From: Phymorhynchus buccinoides
Taxonomy: Eukaryota; Mollusca; Gastropoda; Neogastropoda; Raphitomidae
Direction of reading: 5' to 3'
NCBI GenBank assembly: GCA_017654935.2
Contig: CM065682.1
Location: forward strand, 40,615,966-40,679,965
DNA: 64,000 bases
Shown: positions 13,001-41,227 of the stretch, in pieces
How the letters are laid out: each line of letters begins with the position of its first letter
Position numbering within the stretch: the first letter of the stretch is position 1
The notes under the pieces: model-generated
The model's database searches: none
Told to the model about the DNA's origin: nothing
Seen by the model: the letters and a program-made list of their open reading frames with translations, nothing else
Translations under genes and position numbers: made by a program

Positions 13001-15308
13001 TCTAAATCATTATGTGTGTCAAAGGTAATCAGTAATTTTGCCAGGGGAAAATTCGCCAGAGGAAATGGAAAATTTATCTGAGGGAAAATTTGCCAGAGAA
13101 AAAAAAATCTTTGGGGAAAAGTCAAGGGAAACCAGTTTACACAGTAAAACTAAAAGGGTAATTAAAACAAGAACTTCATTATAATATTATTTACATTATT
13201 TATAATTATATATCTATCTTCTCCCCGACAATCATGCATATTTTTAATTGTATAAATGGATGAAAATTAATGTTAAATATAGAAAACGATCAATTTGCAG
13301 TAAGAAAGCCAAGACTGAAACCCCCCCCAGAAAGAACTGAGAAAATGGAGCGGGGGTATGGATCTCCATCTTTGCTGTCAGGGGGTTGGTGGATGGCTGC
13401 TCTTGTGTTAGTAGGGCAGGTGGGGCTGTGAAGGGTTGCTCATGTGTTGGTAGGGCAGGTGGGGCTGTGAAGGGTTGTTCTTGTGTTGGTAGGGCAAGTG
13501 GGGCTGGCGAATGGCTGCTCATGTATTGGTAGGGCAGGGGTGGTGGTGAAGGGCTGCTCTTGTGTAAGTAGGATGGGTGGGGCTATGTTAGTAGGGGTGG
13601 GGGTTGTGTTGGGCTGCTGTTATGTTGGTAGGGCAGGTTGGGACAGTACGTTTCTTGGTCCCATTAGCAATAGCAGTTTGTGTGTTTCTTCTTCAATCAA
13701 CAGCATTTGGATCTAAATCCCCTAAAGGCACAAGGCCCTGATCAGAGACAGATTAGAGGAAGTTACAAGCACAAAACTTCCAGAAGGTGGGGGAACTATT
13801 TGTATGGAAGACCCCGGTATCCCCACTGGGGGTAACAGCAACAACTAGATACACATTATACAAACATTTCTAAAAGACTAGCTCACGTATCCTCACCATA
13901 TTATCTCTATTGAAATTAATATTAATAAATAAAAGAATGAATGACAATACCAAAAACACAACACATTTTGGTAGTTTGGTATTTGGTATAAATTTATATT
14001 CTAGTCACAGACTTATCTCTGTGAAATTCTGGCTGCTCTCCCCTGGAGAGCGCGTCACCACAAGTGCAGCACCTACCCATTAATACCATGTAATAAAAAT
14101 ACCCCCCCCCCCCCCCCACACACACACACATGCGTGCACGCATTAACTCATTCAAGTCGTTCCATCCATATATGGCCAGATTTAATATAAAGCTGTCAAT
14201 TTGATTAATTTGTTTCAAGGGAAGTAAATCACTGTGCACGCCACACTTTGGTCACTTCTAAACTCGCTTTGCTCCCTTAGACCACACTTTTGCCTCTTAC
14301 TATGCTTTTGTAGTGGTTTGAATTGGGGAAACTAATTGCTGTAGAGTTTTTCTATATAAAGTCTATAAAAAAAGTCTGATCTACCACTTCCCTATGTCTA
14401 AACCTGAAGTAAAAACCCATAATCTTCTTTCATTTATCTTTTTGCGGGCCGGGAAACTATTGTTTTTATCTGATCCGTCCGTCCGGCGTGCCTCTGTCCG
14501 GCTATTCGTCCGTTTTTCTAAAAAACTATTCAGTCTATCATCATCAAATTTGGTATACTACTAGTTCGCCAAGATGCAAGCTATCCACTGATGTATTTAG
14601 TTTTACATTAACCCTTTCACCGCCAGTGTCGCATTTATGCACCACAATGGTTTAACACCCATATCACTAAAAGGCATCAAATCAGGGCCTGTTATTCAAA
14701 GACCCTATTTTCTTAATCTTGGGAGGTAAGGATAGGCCTAATGTTATATAATTATGCCACAGAGGAAATCGCAATATTGCAAATATTTTATTTTATCTAC
14801 CCAGTTAAGTTTAATGGTATGTTTTGGCTGACAAATGGCTGGCGGCGAAAGGGTTAAGGTCAAGGTCGCGCCAGTTACGGGGTTCAAACCCCGAAACACA
14901 TAGATGCTAATATCTCGCGAAGTTTTGCATGTATTTTAATGCAGTTTTTTTCACAACATTTCTTGATGAATGGTCTATAACACAGGTGTCATGAATTTTT
15001 CTGTGCGCGCGTGTGCGCATGATCGTGCACGCTCAAATCACGGGTCCGAACCCCAAGGCTATATATAAAAAACTATTCAGTTACGTGCTGTTTTGATTTG
15101 TTTTTATGTAGTTACGTGCTGTTTTTATGTATGTGCACAGCCGACACATTCCGATTTCGGAGTAGCTCGGAGACGCTGCGAGGGGACTTTGCTACCGCTC
15201 GGCGTTGCACTTGTTTATGTCTGTTTTGTTTGTGTGTATGGCTGGAGTGATTTGTGATTTTTTTAAATAATTCAAAATCATTGCGATGCGAATGAGTTAA
15301 CCTCACAC

Positions 15309-15396
<88 letters not shown>

Positions 15397-16561
15397 GACA
15401 GAGAAAGGGGGAGGGAGATGGGGAAAGGGGGATGAGCATGATTGAAAGTGTGCATAATCTTATTCACAACACTTCATGTTAATAGTAGTAGTAGTAGTTA
15501 GGGACAGAACAAGCCGTGAGGCTTTTTAGGAGTCCCATCGTTATAAACTTTGGCAGGTATTATATAGGTCAAGGTTTATACGGCTAAAATGTTTTTCCTA
15601 TAAAATAAATTAATCAAAGCTTCTAAATATACTAATAAATTTTGGAAATTCATCAAGACGATTTTTGAAGATGTTAGTATTTGGTGCACATTTTAACTCA
15701 AAGAGTCTAAAGGAAATTCATTCCACATGTTAGCAACTCTGTTACTGAAAACATTTGTTCTAATATTAGTATTACACCTTTTGATAAATATCTTCCCATC
15801 AGAATTTCTTGTTAGATTATACTGTGTTGATTCAAAAAATGTATCCCATGACAAATCAATATGGCCATTAAATAATTTATAAGTTTCAATAAGATCCCCC
15901 CTAAATCGCCTAATTCTTCTTCCCTTTAATGAAAACAATTTGAGATACATCATACAAAAGTCTATTTTCATAAGACATATTCTTACACTGCTTTTACAAT
16001 ACATTTATAATGTTATAAAATGTTTTGTGATGGTAGGTAGGTAGGTAGGTAGGTAGGTAGGTACTAAGGTAGGGACTAAAGAAACCGTAAAGGCTAGTAA
16101 AGCCTTTTCAAACAGTCCCATCTTTTATGGTTTTTGGGTAAATATTTCCTTTGGGTCAAGGTGATAAACCACAATCTGGTGGGGGGAAATGTAGACTCCA
16201 GCTTTCAGTCTGTATGGTGGTGGAAAATGTAGACTCCAGCTTTCAGTCTGTTATCAATTGAATTGATCAGCAGACTCTCATTCAGTCTCAATGAGTCTCA
16301 TCCTATGTCATAAGCTATGATGATCTTCTGCCCTTGCTCTTCAGTCTTCACCCTACCCGGCCTATACCGTCCTACGGATACGTGATCCTACTTTCCTAGA
16401 CATGACAAAAGGTTGCTACATGTTTTTTTCATGACAATAGTTTCCGACAAAATCTTTAGACAGATGATAACGTACAAAATACGTCAAAGTTATCAATGTT
16501 TGACAAGCACCACTGTGATGTGCATCTGCTTTGAGATCTCACCTCTTCTGAAGGCAGCCAT
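6839..16561 (-). CDS. MRPL10: Mitochondrial ribosomal protein uL10m (MRPL10), five coding exons
   Basis: Protein of the mitochondrial large ribosomal subunit; by family, uL10 anchors the L7/L12 stalk next to the GTPase centre. Exons on the minus strand: 16561-16543, 11843-11653, 10301-10129, 7865-7729, 7083-6839 (19, 191, 173, 137 and 245 nt). They sum to 765 nt, giving 254 residues and a TGA stop; human MRPL10 is about 261. All introns are GT-AG and phases fit. Residues 1-25 are basic with almost no acidic residues, as in a mitochondrial presequence (MAAFRRGRLFLPQF start). Conserved blocks are RMLAVCQ-like (MLAVCQALPMSAE), FLIGHNLYVISEEP, LLGGRVDNYLLSRE, KLPSL and THSLLGRHQQ. Introns hold a SINE, a MITE, LINE 3' ends and minisatellites. 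Hyccin lies head to head upstream. The match to the animal family is collinear along the whole length, so identification is very secure. Confidence 0.96.
7729..7865 (-). CDS. MRPL10: MRPL10 coding exon 4
   Basis: Acceptor ttggcag, donor gtgagt. Encodes RAIEDSPLVNLSPF, LIGHNLYVISEEPQ and LRKIPDLILLG, collinear with the human LFVGHN...SEEPKVKEMVRILRTVP block. Ends one base into a Gly codon completed by exon 5. Confidence 0.95.
9080..9200 (+). repeat. Repeat end with hairpin
   Basis: GACAGACCGACTGACCGAC is followed by a perfect 10-bp hairpin, GTTTGTGGCT 9174-9183 with AGCCACAAAC 9186-9195 and a 2-nt loop. It looks like a terminus of a dispersed repeat. Confidence 0.45.
9220..9920 (+). repeat. 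Two diverged copies of a ~440-bp dispersed repeat
   Basis: About 9250-9470 and 9690-9915 share, in order, AATATGAACA, CAGCCGTTTT, ATCAAGATTAAAAT (or TTCAAGATTAAAAT), a Phe-rich AT stretch, CAACTTTC(T/C)TGAAAAT, and AAATCGG. Both lie in MRPL10 intron 3. No open frame. Confidence 0.5.
10129..10301 (-). CDS. MRPL10: MRPL10 coding exon 3
   Basis: Encodes VNPYEEFMLKKCKEML, then MLAVCQALPMSAEQK, the most recognisable uL10m block (human: MIAVCQNVALSAEDK-like). Acceptor cag at 10304-10302, donor gtaaac after 10129; it ends two bases into an Arg codon. The acceptor is the last unit of a roughly 41-bp minisatellite that fills the adjacent intron (see 10300-10910), an unusual arrangement for a constitutive exon. 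Confidence 0.95.
10300..10910 (-). repeat. ~41-bp minisatellite made of exon-3 splice-acceptor copies
   Basis: About 15 degenerate units of the type GACACCTGCACACAAGACAA plus ATTTGAC, variably spaced (23-48 bp). The unit next to exon 3 supplies the genuine acceptor (minus strand cttgtgtgcag|GTG). The same pyrimidine/TG stretch and CAG|GTG or TAG|GTG recur at about 10340, 10443, 10490, 10533, 10613, 10655, 10727, 10768 and 10816. The long minus-strand open frames here come from the repeat and are not protein evidence. Confidence 0.9.
11653..11843 (-). CDS. MRPL10: MRPL10 coding exon 2
   Basis: Acceptor ttttcag at the 11844 side, donor gtaagt after 11653. It encodes residues 7-70: the rest of the basic leader, then RCRGKVNIQKPRPRHDP and the segment ending DSLHE. 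The exon ends on a codon boundary. The predicted cleavage of the presequence lies in this exon, but no site can be fixed from sequence alone. Confidence 0.93.
12360..12712 (-). mobile_element. tRNA-derived SINE
   Basis: Read on the minus strand from 12712: a tRNA-like head with an A-box-like TGGTGTTGTTGGTTAGAG and a perfect B box GGTTCGAACCC near 12640-12650. A conserved central block follows (TTGGGAAAGATACTTTACT, then GTCCTTCGGATGAGATCTTA and TGAGGTCCCGTTT), of a kind shared by SINEs across invertebrates. It ends in an A-rich tail (CAAAAAAAGAAGAAAG). About 350 bp, within MRPL10 intron 1. The central domain class is not named with certainty. Confidence 0.8.
13378..13660 (+). repeat. ~39-bp GT-rich minisatellite
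   Basis: Six to seven units around TGTGTTGGTAGGGCAGGTGG spaced 39-40 bp (13404, 13443, 13482, 13522 and on), degenerating to the right. A solitary unit with the same right flank (TGGTCCCATTAGCA-like) is at 340-400, so the unit is also dispersed. Confidence 0.8.
14000..14095 (+). repeat. Short dispersed repeat with GCTCTCC/GGAGAGC hairpin
   Basis: CTCTGTGAAATTCTGGCTGC then CTCTCCCCTGGAGAGCGCGTC. A second copy is at 34325-34410 (CTCTGTGAAATTCGGGTTGT, CCTGGAGAGCGCGTC). Likely part of a SINE family seen in gastropods (recollection, not verified). Confidence 0.6.
14440..15065 (+). repeat. Dispersed repeat split by a MITE
   Basis: Left part 14440-14607 (CCGTCCGTCC..., AAAAAACTATTCAGTCTATC, CAAATTTGGTATACTA) and right part from 14858 (GGTCAAGGTCGCGCC ... 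GGTTCAAACCCCGAA) look like one element interrupted at a TTAA. No coding content. Confidence 0.5.
14608..14857 (+). mobile_element. MITE with TTAA duplication (piggyBac-like), copy 1
   Basis: 242 bp at 14612-14853 flanked by TTAA (14608-14611, 14854-14857). Ends CCCTTTCACCGCCAG and CTGGCGGCGAAAGGG are inverted repeats with one mismatch. TTAA target choice and CCC termini fit piggyBac-type elements. No open frame, so non-autonomous. Confidence 0.85.
15312..15399 (+). repeat. (GA)n microsatellite
   Basis: Almost pure GA over about 88 bases, decaying into GACAGAGA and G-rich text by 15430. Confidence 0.95.
15484..15544 (-). mobile_element. Nested-hairpin 3' end with (CTA)n tail (copy B)
   Basis: Outer stem GGGAC 15501-15505 with GTCCC 15532-15536; inner stem AAGCC 15511-15515 with GGCTT 15520-15524. 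In LINE sense it is followed by TAA and (CTA)5, on the plus strand TAGTAGTAGTAGTAG at 15484-15498. Confidence 0.75.
15545..16020 (-). pseudogene. LINE reverse transcriptase C-terminus (copy B)
   Basis: A minus-strand frame stopping at 15693 encodes the end of a CR1/jockey-like protein: FRGDLIETYKLFNG, NTNIRTNVFSNRVANMWNEFP. This corresponds to the region after the RT thumb in the 2466-3803 copy (RTNIRKHFFANRVAKYWN), with similar spacing. The catalytic core is absent: the copy is truncated close to the tail of the next retroelement at 16033. Confidence 0.85.
16033..16150 (-). mobile_element. Nested-hairpin 3' end with (CTAC)n tail (copy C)
   Basis: Outer stem GGGACT 16072-16077 with AGTCCC 16114-16119; inner stem AAGGCT 16090-16095 with AGCCTT 16101-16106. 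In element sense a TACCTTAGTACC linker and (CTAC)n tail follow (plus strand GGTAGGTAGG at 16033-16061). No RT coding part is attached. Confidence 0.72.
16182..16252 (+). repeat. Short tandem duplication
   Basis: Two near-identical units, GGAAAATGTAGACTCCAGCT followed by TTCAGTCTGT (first unit GGGAAATG), about 40 bp apart. Confidence 0.7.
16543..16561 (-). CDS. MRPL10: MRPL10 coding exon 1 (19 nt)
   Basis: The start codon is at 16561-16559 and the exon encodes MAAFRR plus the first base of the next codon, followed by a gtgag donor. It is too short for ORF callers. It was placed because the split codon G|GT joins exactly to exon 2 and gives a basic N-terminus typical of a mitochondrial presequence. 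Intron 1 is 4.7 kb. Confirmation by transcript is still needed, since a 19-nt exon could in principle occur by chance. Confidence 0.85.
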
Positions 16562-17559
16562 GTTACCACAGAAGTCGTGATTTATTTAGGCTCTCGAGTC
16601 AATCGAAAATAAATCAATGGTGCATACAAGTTGGTACATGTATCTACGTTTTCCAACATTAGTAAGAATGCTACTTCTTTATCTTATCAATTGATATGTT
16701 GCTAAAACATTAGCTTTAAATGTTGTCGTAATTTACCGGAAGCTTTAATACGCGACCAACTTCCGTCATAGGCAGCAGGTGGAGTCAGTGTTGTTTTGGA
16801 AATATGAAAATGCAAATAAATTAATTTTGGATAATTTTTGTGTATGCGTTGCAATTTTACGAGGTGAATCGAGGTAAGCTGTAACATTGTTTCAAACAAA
16901 TAGAATGTTACTGATTAACAACGATGCATTGATGAGATACACGCCCTTGGTAGAAGATTGTTCCTTGAAGTTGAAGTGTCGTCTGCTGTCGTCTGTGTCA
17001 CAGTCAATCTGGTTGACCCATCATCTGGCGTCACGATCTTGTGTGTGAAGTAAATCAATAGAGTTTAGTACCACTTCTTATGACATTATACTTGTCGATA
17101 GCTTTCGTGATCCTATTGATTGTGTGTTCTGCTAATTCCTGCTAATCCATTATTAAAAATAAATAAAAATGACTACACTTGTTGCAACAATCTTCTTCTA
17201 CTAGTTCTACCAATAATGTCTGGATCTGGATCTGGATGTATAGTTGAAAGGGCCATTATGGCATATAATTGATGAAAAACTTGGAGAGAGCACTCCTAAA
17301 ACCCTAAAAAACTTATAGATTAAAAACTAAATGACCTGGCCAGCCAGTGCCCATTCATATGGTTTTGAGGGTGTAAACCCAATGGTGTTCAAACTACAGC
17401 CACAGGTAAAAAAGAGAAGTTCAAAAGTCAAGTTCAATAGGATAATCAATACTTTGCACCACACATGACCTTGAGGCAGTCTACCAACTTGCCAACTTTG
17501 AAGCCTGTAGCTGAAAAAAACGTGAAAGATTATAATATATATGGCCAAAACACCAAGTT

Positions 17560-18880
17560 GACAACTCCAATGTCTATGACCTTGACCTTGACCTTCCTCG
17601 GTACCCAATGTTCCAAATCATTAGTCAATCCACCCTTGTCTCAAGTTTGAACAACGATATGAAAGATATGGCCTCAAGAAATTTTTTTGGGTTTCAAGGT
17701 CAAACTTGAAGGTCAAGGTAAACACATTGTATCTTTTTTCATTGAACCATTCTTGCACTGTGATACACCACCAAACAAAATTTGAAGCCATTCTGTCCAC
17801 TGGTTCATGAGATACACATACAGCTCGGACATGAAATATATAGCACAAAGAAGGACATTTCAGTTCTGTGAGTCTTCCTTGGCGGAGTTTGCACTGGTAA
17901 GTCGTTTATGTAGGTGAGAAAGAGACAAGGTCCCAGGACATGCCGGATTTCACTCGCACGTGGCAGGACTGGGCTCCATCGACCACAACGGCTTACTTGC
18001 GATCACTAAGGAAATTTGCTATCCAGCTGTTGGTGTTTCCTCAGATCCCGTAGAGGTCAAGTTTGTGAGTCAGTAGGCTATGGTTCACTCGGTCAAAGGT
18101 TTTCTCAAAATCCATGATGATGACGTCACACACACACAGAGACGGACACACACTTTAGCCGATTATAGTAGTCATTAACCTTGACCCTGACCTTGTTTGG
18201 TACTCAATTAGTGTCAATATTCATACTCACCATAAGCCACTGCATCTATGTACCAAGTTCAACATTGTAAGTCCACAGATGTCAAAGATATGGCCACATG
18301 AAGAAATGTCGGTTTTCAAGGTCAAACTCCAAGGTCAAGGTCACCACACTTTTTTAAAATATGGAACCATCCCTGCATTGTGATACACTACCACACAAAA
18401 TTGGAAGCAATTCTGTCCACGCTTATAATTCGTGCTTGGATGTCTTCTAGAATCTAGTTCTACTCTAGGTGCTATATCTCCATGCAAAATTTAAAGTGAT
18501 TCTGTCAAACGCTTCACAAGATATCCTTGCGAAACATCAATTTATAGACCTTATCACTTTCAAGGTCTACCGTTGTCCTTGACCTTGACTGTGATTGGTA
18601 CCCCATATCCGGAATAACCATTAGCTAATAGTAATACACCTTCATGCCAAGTTTGAACATTGTAAGTCCAATGCCGCAATGGTCTGAAAGATATGGCTTT
18701 AAGAAGAAATTCCGGTTTTCAAGGTCACCAAGGCCACAATGTTTCTATGGGACCATCTGTGTACTAATGCTACTATGATACACCACCACACAAAATTTGA
18801 AGCGATTCTGTTGTGTGGTTTAGGAGTTACACTTACAGGGCGAACAGACAGACACACAGACACACACACACACACACACA
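17560..18880 (+). repeat. TCAAGGTCA-rich dispersed repeat, several units
   Basis: Repeating layout: TGACCTTGACCTTGACC cluster, 'caccaagttgaacattgtaa'-like text, ATGGCC, TTTTCAAGGTCAAAC..AAGGTCAAGGTCA cluster, then ACACCACCACACAAAATTTG and AGCGATTCTGT. Units start near 17575, 18180 and 18595. The same family forms a cleaner tandem at 44520-45420. An RT fragment interrupts the first unit. Ends in a (CA)n tract at 18855-18888. Confidence 0.75.
17929..18134 (-). pseudogene. LINE reverse transcriptase fragment
   Basis: Minus-strand translation gives DVIIMDFEKTFDRVNHSLL (RT block with the first catalytic Asp), then THKLDLYGI, NSWIANFLSDRK and AVVVDGAQS, i.e. the fingers/palm segment of a jockey-like RT, interrupted by two in-frame stops. 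Only about 68 codons remain. Too short and broken to be called by length. Confidence 0.8.
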
Positions 18881-19289
18881 CACACACCAAATTAATTTTT
18901 ATTATAGGTAGCTGAGCCTGGATGCATGTCGGCGCTCAGCCTGTGTTGGTCATTGTAGCTGGTGTAGCATGGTGCTGTACTGGATGTGTTCCGGTGTCTA
19001 TTCAGCACATATTTTGCCGCTCTGCATTGAAATTTCTCCAATGCCAACATTAATGATGATCAATGATGATGATGAACATTCAACATCTTAGCAACATCAG
19101 AACATAGTGAAAGAGGCTGCTCTTTCCGTCAATGAATTAATTTCTCTTTTGGTAGTTATCAAATTTGTTTAAAAAAATGGTACCAGTGCTATTTTAGTAT
19201 TTATAATAAATTCAATAGGAAAAAAGGATTACCTGGTATCAACAAAATTAAGCATGCGTCTAAACAGAGGCCATTCGCCAGAGATCAGA

Positions 19290-19521
19290 TACAGTGAAAC
19301 CTCCCTTATGAGACCTCCCATTATAAGACTCCCTCCCAATCCCACATAAGACCTACTTCTCTGAGACATTGCCGTTCTTTGTACAACAGTCCACCAAAAG
19401 GATGATGGCGGTTGTCATCTGCAAGAAGAAGTATTAAAATTACCTCCCTTATAAGACCCCTGCCTTATAAGACCTCATTTTGGATGATTTTTGAAGGTCT
19501 CATAAGGGAGGTTCCACTGTA
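19290..19521 (+). mobile_element. TA-flanked MITE, Tc1/mariner-pogo type
   Basis: Element 19292-19519 (228 bp) between TA dinucleotides. Inverted ends CAGTGAAACCTCCCTTATGA and TCATAAGGGAGGTTCCACTG match over about 25 bp with one mismatch. No open frame. A deleted relative is at 32544-32666. Confidence 0.85.
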
Positions 19522-20808
19522 GATCCGCAAAAGCCATCTTTTTTTTATTTAACTAGGCCTGACGAAGGAATACTATAATTTTCAATGTTTTTCGCACAAT
19601 AGAAGTTTGCTCTTCGTTTTGCGCTTGTTTATGAGATTGAGATATATTCCTAATCCTAGCCCATTCCCTAGCTCTATCCCTATCCGGACAGTAAGGTCTA
19701 ACCCTAAGCACAACGAAGTCGGACAAGCAATGAACTTTTGCTTTTGTTCTCACATGCGGAGTGTTTCTTTCATTATTTTATTTGGGTTTTCAGTTCTAAC
19801 CCAAACCCGTACCCAATTCCTAAGCCTATCTCTTTTCTGGCCGATCAATCATGACCCTATCCCTGACCCTATTCCATATTTGCCGACCTGGCGAATGCCC
19901 TCTGTTTAGACTCAGCTCAAAGTTAAAAGCATAATAGATACAGCTTCTTTCCAATGACCAACTCTCCATGGTTGAACTTGAACCTCTCTGAATGTTAGTG
20001 TTTACAAAAGTCAGCAATGTTTTTGTTCTGAAAGTTCTGAGCATAGAATTTGGGTAATCTATAATAGACTAAAGCAGTGGTTAGCAAGCTGCTCAGGTAT
20101 AGTGTATGATTGGCTGTTGTAGAAGCTGACATGTTGGTGCAGTCTTTAATATTGTTGCACAAGAAATTTGAAAGCTGTGTTGCCAGTACATTAATCATTA
20201 TTAGTTTGTTTTTTAAATATCTTTCCATTATTATTTTTTGTAATAGCTTTTTAATTATATATTTTGGCCAAGATAAGTATTAAAAAAAATCCTTTACCAG
20301 ATTTTTAAATATTGTCATTGGATGATCTTACTGTAGACTTCATCATAAACTGATAAAGGTAATGGTTGTATCGATGTTTTATTGTTTTATGGACCCACTT
20401 TATTTTGTTTAGTGTGGCTCTGGTTAATCTGCACTTGTCATTTGCCTGTCCTTCTTTCACTACTCAAGAGATGACAGGTCTAAGTTATAACTACATGGAC
20501 TTGGTTGTTTTTGTCTTTGAAAATACTTTGGAACAAGAGACAATCATCAACAAAGACCTTGTTGCCTTTTGTAAGATATAAGTAAGTGTTCGGCATCAAG
20601 TGCCTTTAATAGTTTAAATCATTTGTGAATGCCAGAAAGATGAAGGCCCTAGGACAATTCCTACGAGCATTCCTGAGGAGTAGAAGAGTTAGAACTTAGA
20701 AGAAGCGTTTTCTTTCCAGGACGTTTTGCTTTGCTGATGGATTGTATTATGGGTGTTGTCCTGAACTGGAGATCTATGAGCATGACGCTCTTTTGAATTC
20801 CTAAGTGA

Positions 20809-20851
20809 AGTCTAGTTGTTCACCAGTGTGTCACTGGTGAACAACTAGACT
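20809..20851. repeat. Perfect 20-bp hairpin, 3-nt loop
   Basis: Left arm 20809-20828 and right arm 20832-20851 are exact reverse complements (core GTTGTTCACCAGTG / CACTGGTGAACAAC) with loop TGT. It lies 150 bp upstream of the hyccin start-codon exon, in sequence without other repeats. Confidence 0.9.
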
Positions 20852-21060
20852 ACAGTGTTAACAATGTCAGTTTTGTGATTTTCCCATTTACAAAACTTAT
20901 TCACGAATGTTAACTACTACATCAAGCTACTATTTTGTTAAATAGTTGGTGTGTCTTTTTCTTCTTTAAAACAATTAAAAAAAAATTCTATTTGATTTCA
21001 GATACGGAAGCATTTTGATACAGGCGTTGTTATGCAAGAGTTGCATTTGAGTCAGTCAGG

Positions 21061-39724
<18,664 letters not shown>

Positions 39725-40097
39725 GTGGGTAGGCTGACAGGAGTTTGGTCATTGGGGGTTGTTTGGAAGGTAGTGCGTCTCAATTGCGCCTATTTCAGTT
39801 ACCACTATTCTCTAATGAGTATGTCAATTGCACCCATTGCATTCATCAATTGCACCCGTTAAAACGATTGAAAGGGTTCATGAGAAAACTAGATATGGAA
39901 GTTTTGCATAATTTGAGATTTTTTGTTTCAGAAGATGGAGCTAACATTCCTTACAAAGGTACAGGAAACAGACTTTAAATAGCTTTTGTGGTTTTGAATT
40001 TATAGTCATATTAAGTTAAATTTGTAAGATAATCAATTGCGGAAACCAGACGTGATTGAGGTACATAGGTGCAATGAGCAACTTAGGACGCTCATTT

Positions 40098-40186
40098 TAC
40101 CGCCAGGGGACAGTCAAACCAGTAGGGGCTTAGCGCGCTGTATTCTTAGTTGGGCGTAGTGAGAGAGAGAGAGGGGGGACTCTTCT

Positions 40187-40260
<74 letters not shown>

Positions 40261-40322
40261 ATCCCCAACTAAGAATATAGAGAGGATTAGCCCCACTCGA
40301 GCGTTATGCCACCTGGCGGTCA
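40098..40322. mobile_element. Inverted-repeat element with GA/CT core
   Basis: Arms of about 60 bp: ACCGCCAGG, GGGGCT and TATTCTTAGTTGGG on the left mirror CCCAACTAAGAATA, AGCCCC and CCTGGCGGT on the right. The core is a GA tract meeting a (CT)n tract (40193-40257), extending the palindrome. Looks like a foldback/MITE; no duplication of target is obvious. Confidence 0.7.
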
Positions 40323-40605
40323 AATTGGCGAGCTAGATTAACCATTGAGTAATTATCAAATTGGCGCAATTGAGTGGCAACCTTGGAAAGAGGCAGGTGG
40401 ATTGGGGGGGGGGGGGGGGGGGGGGGCAAACAGGAGGGGACAAAGGGGGAGGGAAGAGGAAATAAACTTTGTTTATTTGTGTCCACAAATATGTAAACTT
40501 CCACTGATGTTTGTTAGTCCTGCCTGTGAGTTTCCCTCATCTAGAAGCAAACAAATTAACAGTTCTTTTTTTTGTTCTTATGATAAAGATAATAATATTC
40601 TTGCC

Positions 40606-40608
<3 letters not shown>

Positions 40609-40689
<81 letters not shown>
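40609..40689 (+). repeat. (GA)n microsatellite
   Basis: About 40 GA units without interruption. Confidence 0.95.
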
Positions 40690-40693
<4 letters not shown>

Positions 40694-41227
40694 ATGTACC
40701 TGATAAAATGTATAATGTATATGTGTGCACGCACATGTACCGGCACACCTGTGCTTTTGTCTCTAAACGTGAATGCTTTTCTGTCCATGCTTGTACCTGA
40801 CTTGTACCTGACTCTGTGCTTTTGTCTCTAAACGTGATTGCTTTACTGTCCATGCTTGTACCTGACTCTGTGAAAGTTATAAAGCTCTTGTTAGTTGGTT
40901 AGCTGCTTTCTCATCATCTTCTATTCATGTCTTGCTTCACTTTCCTTCTCACATTCTTCTTACTCCCGTCATTAAGCTCTTGAAACATAGTGTTATGCGT
41001 TTATTGTCAATGCAATGCCCTGTCATAAAATTCAACGCTATGTTAATTTTTTTAAAACTTTGCTTCACATCAATGCGACGGTTAGAACAGACATATTCGG
41101 CTCTTATCTTTGCTTGAAAATACAGGTTCTTTTTCTTGACATTCTGAACAACGTACTTGTGACTGTGTTCTTGTGCTCACTATGAAATTCTACAAGATGT
41201 TATTGTTCTGCAGTCTCTTTAAATAAC

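Larger units (their letters stand above)
16562..21001. promoter_or_regulatory. Head-to-head interval between MRPL10 and hyccin
   Basis: 4.4 kb between the MRPL10 start codon and the hyccin exon. The MRPL10 promoter should lie just above 16562; I see no TATA box near it. The hyccin promoter and its untranslated first exon must lie in or near here but I cannot place them. Contents seen: the TCAAGGTCA repeat (17560-18880), an RT fragment, a MITE (19292-19519) and a hairpin (20809-20851). 16600-17300 and 19550-20800 look unique and are the best places for promoters. Confidence 0.4.
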
